In this document: positions 1 to 5,601 of the stretch, one piece after another
Position numbering within the stretch: position 1 is the stretch's first letter
How the letters are laid out: each line of letters begins with the position of its first letter
From: Spirochaetales bacterium
GTDB taxonomy: Bacteria > Spirochaetota > Spirochaetia > SPDA01
Length of the DNA: 10,727 nucleotides
Assembly (NCBI GenBank): GCA_004525155.1
Contig: SPDA01000030.1
Coordinates: forward strand, 1 to 10,727
Reading direction: 5' to 3'
The notes under the pieces: generated by a model
The model's database searches: none
What the model was told of the DNA's origin: nothing
Seen by the model: only the letters and a program-made list of their open reading frames with translations
Translations under genes and position numbers: made by a program

Positions 1-172
1 CCTCGGTAAAATCGGCAGGTGTGGTAACCGGCGGCGGGGAGGTGTTTACCAGGTTCGGTTTTAATATGATGAGCCCTTCCTGCGGGATCACGCTTTCGGC
101 GCCGATTTCATCAAGCGCCTTCTGTACGGTATCCTTGTAGAAGGTAAAAGGTATTTCGGCTACAGAAACCAT
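1..172 (-). CDS. DUF362 family protein, N-terminal part (cut by window edge)
   Basis: This reading frame is open from an ATG at 172 down to base 1 and gives 57 residues. The start reads MVSVAEIPFTFYKDTVQKAL and is followed by GLIILKPNLVNTSPPPVTTP (residues 33-52). The segment ILKPNLV followed by a Pro-rich stretch and VTTP is the N-terminal signature of DUF362 proteins, a family of unknown biochemical role that is often linked to a ferredoxin-like iron-sulfur domain further on. That part lies outside the window, so a cluster cannot be confirmed. The ATG at 172 puts the family signature at the usual distance from the N-terminus. A TTG six bases upstream (178) is an alternative, and neither has a strong ribosome binding site. 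The gene follows the SAM hydrolase gene by 21 bases in the same reading frame and is probably cotranscribed with it. The family call is confident; the function is unknown. Confidence 0.75.
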   Translation of the reverse strand, partial: MVSVAEIPFTFYKDTVQKALDEIGAESVIPQEGLIILKPNLVNTSPPPVTTPADFTE

Positions 173-193
173 GGCCAAGTATAGCGCGGCTTG

Positions 194-1015
194 TCAGGCA
201 TGGAAATACCGGAGTTTCACCGGATTCCCTGTTTTCACTTTATGTAAATACCCGAAATTTCCTTCCCGGACCGCGATTTCGAGAAAACCGGCACTGCCCC
301 AATATGCGAGAAGACCGCCGGGAACGGCGTCCGCGTAGGTCCGGGAAACAGTCTGTATCTCCGGCAGCATGGCTTCTCCTGCCTGTATCCTTACCTCCCT
401 GCCGGCAGCCGCTCCGGCTGAATCCAGGTCCGACACATGAATAGAGGTGACGACGTTTCCGAAGCGGTCGAGGTGCATCACATACCCGTCGATACCGTCT
501 CCGGAAGAATCCTTCCGGGAAAAAACTTCACGTACAATGACGGGTTCAATCCGTTCTCCGCAGACCCTGTCCCTGCCGAGTTTCAGCATCATGGCTGCAA
601 GAGGCGCGAACAGGTCGCGTCCGTCGAAAGTTGCGGCATAGTAAGGTTTTTGCGCAGCAAGCTGTTTCAATATTTCCGGACGGGCACGGAAAGCTCTGGA
701 ATTTTTATTCATGCGCCCCGCAAGGCTTGTAATGCCGTTATCCGGGCATACGCAGAAGCGCCCGCCGGACTCTACAATACATTCGCGCCTGCCTGTCCCC
801 ACACCCGGATCCACCACGGCGAGAAACACGGTTCCCGGAGGAAACCAGTTCCAGGCACTGTAGAGCACGAAGGCTGCGGACAGCACGTTCCGGGGCTCTA
901 TATCATGGCTAATGTCGATGATGCGGGCATCAGGGCACCGGTCGAGTATGACGGCTTTCATCACCGCCGCATAGGCATCCTGCAGCCCGAAATCAGTTAT
1001 AAGCCCGGCTGTCAT
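194..1015 (-). CDS. SAM hydroxide adenosyltransferase / SAM hydrolase (DUF62 family)
   Basis: The 273-residue protein belongs to the DUF62 family. Characterised members split S-adenosylmethionine with water into adenosine and methionine, and the halogenating relatives are fluorinase and chlorinase SalL. Visible motifs in order are LITDFGLQDAY (5-15), VVDPGVGTGRR (67-77), CPDNG (90-94), FDGRDLFAP (130-138) and DRFGNVVTSI (183-192). The DPGVGT motif supplies the triad Asp (69) and Arg (76). The third triad member is normally the His of FHGRD, but here codon 131 is GAC, Asp. The core is otherwise intact and of normal family length, and there is no sign of the extra loop typical of fluorinases. 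The ATG is 7 bases after the thrS stop, with a weak GGTGA site 12 bases upstream, so it is likely cotranscribed with thrS. The family is clear, but the activity with Asp131 is open. Confidence 0.93.
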   Translation of the reverse strand: MTAGLITDFGLQDAYAAVMKAVILDRCPDARIIDISHDIEPRNVLSAAFVLYSAWNWFPPGTVFLAVVDPGVGTGRRECIVESGGRFCVCPDNGITSLAGRMNKNSRAFRARPEILKQLAAQKPYYAATFDGRDLFAPLAAMMLKLGRDRVCGERIEPVIVREVFSRKDSSGDGIDGYVMHLDRFGNVVTSIHVSDLDSAGAAAGREVRIQAGEAMLPEIQTVSRTYADAVPGGLLAYWGSAGFLEIAVREGNFGYLHKVKTGNPVKLRYFHA

Positions 1016-1022
1016 CGGCGGG

Positions 1023-2759
1023 CTAAATCACCGCTTTGGTGAGGATCTTCTCTTTCAAATATTCCATGAATACCTCCGAATCCATGACAGGAAGCTGTTC
1101 TCCCTCCCGCGTCCGGACGGACACGGTGTTGCCCTGCATTTCCTTGTCACCGACCACCAGCATGTAGGGTATTTTCTGCGCCTGGGCTTTCCGGATTTTT
1201 GCGTTCATCCTGTCGTCGCTCAGGTCCGCTTCCCCGAGGAAGCCCCGCATGCGGAGCTCCGCGGCCAGCTGCGAAGCATAATCATGGAAAGCCGGAGCCA
1301 CGGGAACGACCATGGCCTGCACCGGTGCCAGCCACACGGGAAAGGCGCCGCCGTAATGCTCCGTCAGCACGCCGAAGAAGCGCTCCAAAGACCCGAGCAG
1401 CGCGCGGTGCACCATAAAGGGTCTCTTCTCTTTGCCGTCCTGGTCAACGAAGGTCATGGAAAAACGCTCCGGCATGTTGAAGTCGAACTGTATCGTGGTC
1501 ATCTGCCATTCGCGGCCCAGGGCGTCTTTTATTTTCAAATCGATTTTAGGGCCGTAGAAAGCGCCGCCGCCGGCGTCCACTTCGTATTCGAGGCCCTCGG
1601 CGTCAATTGCTTTTTTGAGGGATTCGGATGCCTTCTCCCAGCTTGCGTCGTCTCCGACACTGTCCGCCGGTTTGGTGGCAAGATAAGCCTTGATGTTCTG
1701 AAAACCGAAATCCTTCCACATTTTAAGGGAAAAACGCAGGACTTCGAGGATCTCGGATTCGATCTGTTCCGGGGTGCAGATAATGTGAGCATCGTCCTGG
1801 GTGAATCCCCTTACCCTGAGCAGGCCGTGCAGAACACCGGAACGCTCATACCGGTACACTGTCCCAAGCTCGGCCCAGCGCAGGGGCAGCTCACGGTAGG
1901 ACCGCAGGGAAGTCTTGTAGATCATGATATGAAAAGGGCAGTTCATGGGCTTGATGTAATAATCCTGCTTGTCCAGCTCCATGGGCGCGTACATGTTTTC
2001 CTTGTAGAAACCGAGGTGCCCGGAGGTTTCCCAGAGCCAGGACCGGCCGATATGCGGCGTGAACAGGATGTCGTACCCGGATTTTCTGTGTTCCTGGCGC
2101 CAGTAGTCTTCAATCGCCAGGCGTATCCGGCCCCCCTTCGGGTGCCAGTACACGAAGCCCGGACCGGCTTCTTCATGGGTCGAGAACAGGTCCAGTTCCC
2201 TGCCGACTTTACGGTGGTCCCGTTTTTCTATTTCCTCCAGGTGTTTTATATAGGCAGAGAGCTCTGCCGGATTTTTCCAGGCAGTGCCGTAGATGCGCTG
2301 GAGCATCGGATTGGTTTCTTTACCGCGCCAGTAGGCGCCGGCAATGGAGAGGAGCTTGAAGGCCTCGGGATTGAGTTCCTTCGTGCTCTCGACATGCGGT
2401 CCGCGGCAGAGATCGGTAAACCCGTTCTGGGTATAGGTGGAAATTTCCTCACCCTCCGGAAACTCCCGGATAAGTTCGACCTTGAAGGGCTGATCGCGGA
2501 ACAGGTTGAGGGCTTCCTCCCTGCTGACCGTTTTCCTGATGAAGCTGTGCCCTCCCCGGATAAGGTCCTGCATCTCTTTCTCAATTTTCTGAAGATCCTC
2601 CGGCGTAAGGGACCGGGGAAGGTCAAAATCGTAGTAAAATCCATTGTCAATTGCCGGACCAATGGCGATTTTCGCCTCCGGAAATATGCGAATCACCGCT
2701 TCCGCCATGACGTGGGCGGTTGAGTGTCGGAGTTTTTCCAGTAATTCCTGATTTTCCAT
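1023..2759 (-). CDS. thrS: threonyl-tRNA synthetase, TGS-less
   Basis: The 578-residue cytoplasmic enzyme charges tRNA-Thr with threonine. The N-terminal second additional (editing) domain shows HSTAH (His12, His16) and CRGPH (Cys118, His122), the residues used to remove mischarged serine. The class II catalytic core follows, with the zinc ligands Cys274 (MNCPFH), His325 (DDAH) and His451 (MVHRA), motif 2 around RYERSGVLHGLLRVRGF and motif 3 around GSLERFFG. The C-terminal anticodon-binding domain covers about 480-578. The family is usually near 640 residues. The shortfall is at the N-terminus, where the TGS domain is missing and the protein begins directly at the editing domain. The ATG at 2759 has the Shine-Dalgarno AAAGGA six bases upstream. 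An in-frame TTG at 2792 adds 11 residues but would lie upstream of the predicted transcript start, so it is less likely. Confidence 0.97.
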   Translation of the reverse strand: MENQELLEKLRHSTAHVMAEAVIRIFPEAKIAIGPAIDNGFYYDFDLPRSLTPEDLQKIEKEMQDLIRGGHSFIRKTVSREEALNLFRDQPFKVELIREFPEGEEISTYTQNGFTDLCRGPHVESTKELNPEAFKLLSIAGAYWRGKETNPMLQRIYGTAWKNPAELSAYIKHLEEIEKRDHRKVGRELDLFSTHEEAGPGFVYWHPKGGRIRLAIEDYWRQEHRKSGYDILFTPHIGRSWLWETSGHLGFYKENMYAPMELDKQDYYIKPMNCPFHIMIYKTSLRSYRELPLRWAELGTVYRYERSGVLHGLLRVRGFTQDDAHIICTPEQIESEILEVLRFSLKMWKDFGFQNIKAYLATKPADSVGDDASWEKASESLKKAIDAEGLEYEVDAGGGAFYGPKIDLKIKDALGREWQMTTIQFDFNMPERFSMTFVDQDGKEKRPFMVHRALLGSLERFFGVLTEHYGGAFPVWLAPVQAMVVPVAPAFHDYASQLAAELRMRGFLGEADLSDDRMNAKIRKAQAQKIPYMLVVGDKEMQGNTVSVRTREGEQLPVMDSEVFMEYLKEKILTKAVI

Positions 2760-2773
2760 GGTGTTTCCTTTCT
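2760..2773 (-). promoter_or_regulatory. thrS ribosome binding site (fixes the start)
   Basis: On the minus strand AAAGGA (2771-2766) lies six bases before the ATG at 2759. This is the best Shine-Dalgarno match in the region, and it favours the ATG over the in-frame TTG at 2792. Confidence 0.7.
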
Positions 2774-2802
2774 GAATCAATGTGTAAACCAATAGATATA
2801 AA
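2773..2802 (+). promoter_or_regulatory. putative tetR promoter
   Basis: A plus-strand -10 candidate TATAAA (2797-2802) lies 18 bases after a poor -35 match TGAATC (2773-2778). A start near 2809 would place the inverted repeat and the 9-bp direct repeats (2821-2857) in the early transcribed region. The boxes overlap the thrS promoter on the other strand, so the two transcripts could interfere. Support is weak. Confidence 0.3.
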
Positions 2803-2809
2803 ATGTCAA
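2781..2809 (-). promoter_or_regulatory. putative thrS promoter
   Basis: The minus strand has a perfect -35 box TTGACA (2809-2804), a 17-base spacer and a weak -10 box TACACA (2786-2781, three of six consensus bases). Transcription would begin near 2774, leaving a leader of about 15 bases that just contains the thrS ribosome binding site. No T-box element, attenuator or tRNA-like leader would fit in so short a leader. The assignment rests on box matching only. Confidence 0.45.
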
Positions 2810-2820
2810 CGATTCTTGAT

Positions 2821-2844
2821 AATCCCTGCAGGATTGCAGGGATT
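2821..2844. repeat. perfect 10-bp inverted repeat between thrS and tetR
   Basis: The arms AATCCCTGCA (2821-2830) and TGCAGGGATT (2835-2844) are exact reverse complements around the 4-base loop GGAT. The repeat lies just upstream of the thrS -35 box and downstream of the predicted tetR transcript start. That is a reasonable place for an autoregulatory operator of the adjacent TetR protein. It has no following T-run on either strand, so a Rho-independent terminator is unlikely. The operator role is inference. Confidence 0.6.
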
Positions 2845-2857
2845 GTACGGATTGCAT
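2831..2857 (+). repeat. three tandem 9-bp repeats starting GGATTG
   Basis: GGATTGCAG (2831-2839), GGATTGTAC (2840-2848) and GGATTGCAT (2849-2857) follow one another with an exact 9-base period and share the first six bases. The array overlaps the right arm of the inverted repeat and ends two bases before the first possible tetR ATG (2859). It may be a regulatory array or a small slippage product; the sequence alone does not decide. Confidence 0.5.
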
Positions 2858-2885
2858 CATGTCACATCCGGTGATATGCTTGCGC

Positions 2886-3473
2886 ATGGCCAGATCGAAA
2901 AGCGAAGACAAGAGACTGCTCATCCTGCACTCATCCAAATCCCTCTTCTCGCAGAAAGGGTTTTTCAACACGTCGATTTCCGACATTGTCAGGGAAACCG
3001 GTCTTCCTGTAGGGACCATCTACAACTATTTTAAAAACAAGGAAGAAATTGTGAGGGTTATTGTGGAGGAAGGCTGGACCGACCTCGTCGGAAGGCTCGA
3101 GGCTGCCTTCGAAACCTGCACCGGCCCTTCGGAAAAACTTCGTATCGTCATGGACCAGTTTCTGCCCGAGCTTTTCAAAGACCTCGATCTCATTTCCATA
3201 TTTCTCGCGGAAGCCGTGGAGTTTACCAGGATAGAGGAAAAAATTGACAAGCTGACAAATCTCATATTTTCAGTGCTTAAAAATCTATCCAGCGGAAGTA
3301 ATGCCATGAGCAATTATACGCGCAAGGACATGAAGACCGCCCTGGTGGTCTATTTTCTCGGAATCTTAAACGCTGTCCGGCTGAGCACGAAAAGCTCCAT
3401 AAACTTGAGCGTAGACGACATTATGCACTTCGTAAAGCTCGCTATAAGCGAATCCTTAGGCGTGGCGGTGTAA
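2886..3473 (+). CDS. TetR/AcrR-family transcriptional regulator
   Basis: The 195-residue protein has a typical N-terminal TetR helix-turn-helix domain in about residues 10-55. It includes SLFSQKGFFNTSISDIVRET followed by GLPVGTIYNYFKNKEEI, the recognition-helix signature of the family. The rest (about 60-195) is an all-helical, diverged ligand-binding and dimerisation domain whose ligand cannot be predicted. TetR proteins usually act as dimeric repressors released by a small ligand. I chose the ATG at 2886 because MARSKSEDKRLLILHSSKSL has the usual distance to the helix-turn-helix. An in-frame ATG at 2859 would add nine residues, and both starts have poor ribosome binding sites. It is divergent from thrS and convergent with the epimerase gene, 10 bases apart at the 3' ends. 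A TetR-type palindrome in the epimerase promoter makes that gene a likely target. Confidence 0.9.
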   Translation: MARSKSEDKRLLILHSSKSLFSQKGFFNTSISDIVRETGLPVGTIYNYFKNKEEIVRVIVEEGWTDLVGRLEAAFETCTGPSEKLRIVMDQFLPELFKDLDLISIFLAEAVEFTRIEEKIDKLTNLIFSVLKNLSSGSNAMSNYTRKDMKTALVVYFLGILNAVRLSTKSSINLSVDDIMHFVKLAISESLGVAV

Positions 3474-3483
3474 AAACCCCCCA

Positions 3484-4551
3484 TCAGGGCTGAAGCAGCC
3501 TGCCGACGAACATCTGTTTCAAAAAAAGCCGGGCCGCATTGACACCCTGCATGGAAAGGTGTTTCAGATATGTTACATAGTTGGCCGATTTAAGCAGCAG
3601 GACCATGCGCGCGAGAGGACGGACCAGAAAGATAAAAAATCTCCTTACCCTGTAGGATGAAGTTATTTCCCGGTAAAAATCATCGAGTGTGGCCCGCTGA
3701 AAACGCAGAAGGGACTCGCTTTCCTCCGTATTCATGAAACCGCAGTGAAAATTTTCCAGGCTGAAAGCCTGTTCAGGAAGGAATCCTCTTCCCATGCCGA
3801 AGATGCTCATCATTTTTTCGAGGAATTCCCTGTAGGTTGTCCTGAAGGATTTTCCTCCCGCCAGGTGCAGGGTTTTTCCCAGAACCAGGGGATTATACGC
3901 GGCTTCCGCCAGCGCGAAGGCTGCGTCCGCGGCGGTGCAGGGTTCCAGGGATGTGTCCAGCGGCATTTCAAACATGAGAGGATCCATTTTAAGGTTTTCC
4001 GCCGAAAAAATGGCGCTTAACCGGAATATGACAAAATCTATGCCAGAGCGCCGTATAATATCTTCGCTTTCAATCTTGTGTTTTCCGTATTCGTCATTGT
4101 CGTTTGCGGCCAGGGCGTCCGTCACCTCGATTTCCGGCGTATTGAGCCTGTCCCCGTAAACCGCCACGGAACTGGAAAATACAAGGCGCGGCCTTGAGGT
4201 CTGCTTTTTTATGGCGTTTATAAGGATCTCCGTCCCCGTTACATTGATGTATTTCGCCATAACCGGGCTGCGCTCGGATTGGGGAGGTATCACGGCGGCA
4301 AGATGAATGACGGAATCGACTCCCTTCATGGCTTCGCCGACGTGTGCGACGTTCAGCAGGTTACCGAAAACAATTTCGGTCCTTCGCAAGTAGTCCCCTG
4401 TATTCCTGATTCGGGCCCGGAATTTCCTCGCCACTCTTCCGGTCCTGGGGTTTTTCAAATCGAAAAGGCGGACGTCATGCCCTTTTCTGAGACACTCCAT
4501 TGCCGTATAACGTCCTATAGACCCCAGGGCCCCGGTAATCAATATTTTCAT
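3484..4551 (-). CDS. NAD(P)-dependent epimerase/dehydratase-like protein (extended SDR)
   Basis: The 355-residue protein opens with a Rossmann nucleotide-binding motif, ILITGALGSIG (3-13, GxxGxxG), and an acidic residue after the second strand (VRLFDL, Asp31). The SDR active site is present: Ser triplet FSSSVAVYG (125-133) and YGKHK (Tyr155, Lys159), matching YxxxK. Extended SDR enzymes act on nucleotide sugars, steroids, lipids or other alcohols; the substrate here cannot be told. A basic, partly hydrophobic C-terminal stretch (about 290-355, including RRFFIFLVRPLARMVLLLKS at 303-322) lies beyond the usual core and could bind membrane. The frame stays open upstream to 4797, but the ATG at 4551 fits the family start and has GGGAG/GTGGA sites before it. 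It is transcribed alone, divergent from folP, and probably controlled by the adjacent TetR protein. Confidence 0.88.
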   Translation of the reverse strand: MKILITGALGSIGRYTAMECLRKGHDVRLFDLKNPRTGRVARKFRARIRNTGDYLRRTEIVFGNLLNVAHVGEAMKGVDSVIHLAAVIPPQSERSPVMAKYINVTGTEILINAIKKQTSRPRLVFSSSVAVYGDRLNTPEIEVTDALAANDNDEYGKHKIESEDIIRRSGIDFVIFRLSAIFSAENLKMDPLMFEMPLDTSLEPCTAADAAFALAEAAYNPLVLGKTLHLAGGKSFRTTYREFLEKMMSIFGMGRGFLPEQAFSLENFHCGFMNTEESESLLRFQRATLDDFYREITSSYRVRRFFIFLVRPLARMVLLLKSANYVTYLKHLSMQGVNAARLFLKQMFVGRLLQP

Positions 4552-4574
4552 ATATATTCCACTCCCTAACTTTA

Positions 4575-4592
4575 TGAATGAATGTTCATTCT
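4575..4592. promoter_or_regulatory. TetR-type palindromic operator at the epimerase promoter
   Basis: GAATGAA (4576-4582) and TTCATTC (4585-4591) are exact reverse complements around the 2-base centre TG. The 18-base site resembles palindromes bound by TetR-family regulators; as I recall the Bacillus FadR consensus, it matches at most positions. It covers the predicted transcript start (near 4588) of the epimerase gene, directly after the -10 box, where a bound repressor would block initiation. The tetR gene that converges on this gene is the natural candidate to bind. Binding is inferred. Confidence 0.6.
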
Positions 4593-4594
4593 TT

Positions 4595-4623
4595 AATATA
4601 CAGCGCTTTTTATTATTCTTCAA
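4595..4623 (-). promoter_or_regulatory. putative epimerase promoter
   Basis: On the minus strand a -35 box TTGAAG (4623-4618, four of six consensus bases), a 17-base spacer and a -10 box TATATT (4600-4595, five of six) form a good sigma70-type promoter. The start would be near 4588, giving a leader of about 37 bases before the ATG at 4551. Confidence 0.6.
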
Positions 4624-4625
4624 TA

Positions 4626-4646
4626 GTAATTTCAGGGTAATTTCAG
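4626..4646. repeat. exact 10-bp direct repeat with 11-bp period
   Basis: GTAATTTCAG occurs at 4626-4635 and again at 4637-4646, one base apart, so equivalent bases are 11 apart, about one helical turn. It lies two bases upstream of the epimerase -35 box and about 30 bases upstream of the folP -35 box. Tandem sites of this period are typical of OmpR/PhoB-type activators, which is a family analogy and not proof. No response-regulator gene is in the window. Confidence 0.5.
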
Positions 4647-4672
4647 CATTAAGGCGCAATCCCGGATTAGGT

Positions 4673-4690
4673 GGCTCTTGAGAAAGAGCC
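4673..4690. repeat. 7-bp inverted repeat over the folP -35 box
   Basis: GGCTCTT (4673-4679) and AAGAGCC (4684-4690) are perfect reverse complements around GAGA. In single-stranded form this is a stem with a GNRA-type tetraloop. No T-run follows, and it overlaps the -35 box of the folP promoter, so an operator role is more plausible than termination. No regulator can be assigned. Confidence 0.5.
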
Positions 4691-4706
4691 CCGTATGGCC
4701 TATACT
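4678..4706 (+). promoter_or_regulatory. putative promoter of the folP-priA operon
   Basis: A -35 box TTGAGA (4678-4683, five of six consensus bases), a 17-base spacer and a -10 box TATACT (4701-4706, five of six) make this the best promoter match in the window. Transcription would start near 4713, only about 8 bases before the folP ATG. The message would then have almost no leader and no room for a Shine-Dalgarno site, as with weakly led or leaderless messages. Confidence 0.65.
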
Positions 4707-4720
4707 GGTTTTCATTCACC

Positions 4721-5599
4721 ATGATAAGGGAAATCAAACTGCCCCGTGACAGGATGGTCGATTTTTCAAAAGGCTGCCTTGTAATGGGTATTATCAACTG
4801 TACTCCCGATTCGTTTTACCTAGGGAGCAGAAAACCGTCGGTCTCGGAGGCGCTGGAAACGGCGAAAGTCATGATCGATGCGGGTGTCCACCTCCTCGAT
4901 GTGGGCGGTGAATCCTCCAGGCCCGGCGCCTCCTATGTGGACGCCGATTCGGAAACCTCCCGCGTCGTACCTGTCGTCGAAGGCATACGGAAATTCTCCG
5001 GCCTACCCCTGTCCGTGGATACCCGCAAATATGCAGTGGCAAAGGCGGCGGTCGAAGCCGGTGCGGACATGATAAATGATATTTCCTCGCTTTCCGACGA
5101 TCTGAAACTGGGGCCTTACGCCGCGGAGACGGGATTGCCTGTCATCCTCATGCACAAACGCGGAACACCCGAAACCATGCAGATAAAACCTTTTTACGAG
5201 GACCCGGTAGGTGAAGTCCTTGCCGAAATCGAGGCCTCCGTGGAAAGGGCGGAAAGGTTCGGGATTGTCCGGGAACGCATCATCATCGATCCGGGCATCG
5301 GGTTCGGCAAGCGTTACAGCGACAATCTGCTTCTCTTACAAGTTCTGGAGCGGTTCCGGGCCCTGGGGCTGCCGCTTCTGGTGGGAGTTTCCAGAAAATC
5401 GTTTATCGGCAGGGCCCTGGCCGATGCGGCCGGCAGGGAGCGGGATGCGGGGGAACGGCTTGCGGGTACCCTCGGCGCCCACGCCTGGTGCATCATGAAA
5501 GGCGCACAGATAGTAAGGGTCCATGATGTTAGGGAAACGATGGATGTTCTCAAGGTGTTAACGGCTATAGCCGGCGATTTTACGGAACAGGGGAACTGA
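4721..5599 (+). CDS. folP: dihydropteroate synthase
   Basis: The 292-residue enzyme joins p-aminobenzoate to 6-hydroxymethyl-7,8-dihydropterin pyrophosphate, giving dihydropteroate in folate synthesis; it is the sulfonamide target. All TIM-barrel motifs are present: MGIINCTPDSF (22-32, Asn27), LDVGGESSRPG (59-69), SVDTRK (98-103, Asp100), INDISS (118-123), IIIDPGIGFGK (187-197, Asp190), GVSRKSFIG (222-230, Lys226) and RVHD (266-269). In the pterin/pABA loop, GESSRPG has Ser where most enzymes have Thr (GESTRPG), a conservative change. The ATG at 4721 is the only ATG between the upstream in-frame stop and the core, other than Met12 (4754), which also lacks a proper ribosome binding site. The gene leads the operon and ends two bases before cdaA. 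No other folate gene is nearby. Confidence 0.97.
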   Translation: MIREIKLPRDRMVDFSKGCLVMGIINCTPDSFYLGSRKPSVSEALETAKVMIDAGVHLLDVGGESSRPGASYVDADSETSRVVPVVEGIRKFSGLPLSVDTRKYAVAKAAVEAGADMINDISSLSDDLKLGPYAAETGLPVILMHKRGTPETMQIKPFYEDPVGEVLAEIEASVERAERFGIVRERIIIDPGIGFGKRYSDNLLLLQVLERFRALGLPLLVGVSRKSFIGRALADAAGRERDAGERLAGTLGAHAWCIMKGAQIVRVHDVRETMDVLKVLTAIAGDFTEQGN

Positions 5600-5601
5600 C
5601 A

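Noticed and set aside
1284..2723. Very long open frame (479 codons) on the plus strand opposite thrS
   Set aside because: The minus strand here encodes a full ThrRS with all editing, zinc and catalytic motifs. The opposite frame shows no recognisable domain and is explained by GC-rich codon use.
2760..2885. T-box riboswitch or attenuator upstream of thrS
   Set aside because: The predicted leader is about 15 bases and no T-box motif or terminator hairpin with a T-run is present.
3472..3500. Possible terminator between the converging tetR and epimerase genes: GGCTG/CAGCC stem with TTTTT on the minus strand
   Set aside because: The stem has only 5 bp and is separated from the T-run by about 11 bases of mostly G. 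It is too weak to call.
4658..4668. AATCC-C-GGATT short palindrome near folP, sharing half-sites with the repeat before tetR
   Set aside because: Five-base arms with different spacing from the tetR-side repeat are readily expected by chance, so a shared regulator is not supported.
4552..4797. N-terminal extension of the epimerase frame by 82 codons
   Set aside because: It would pass through the divergent promoters and the start of folP. The Rossmann motif starts right after the ATG at 4551, which also has a ribosome binding site.
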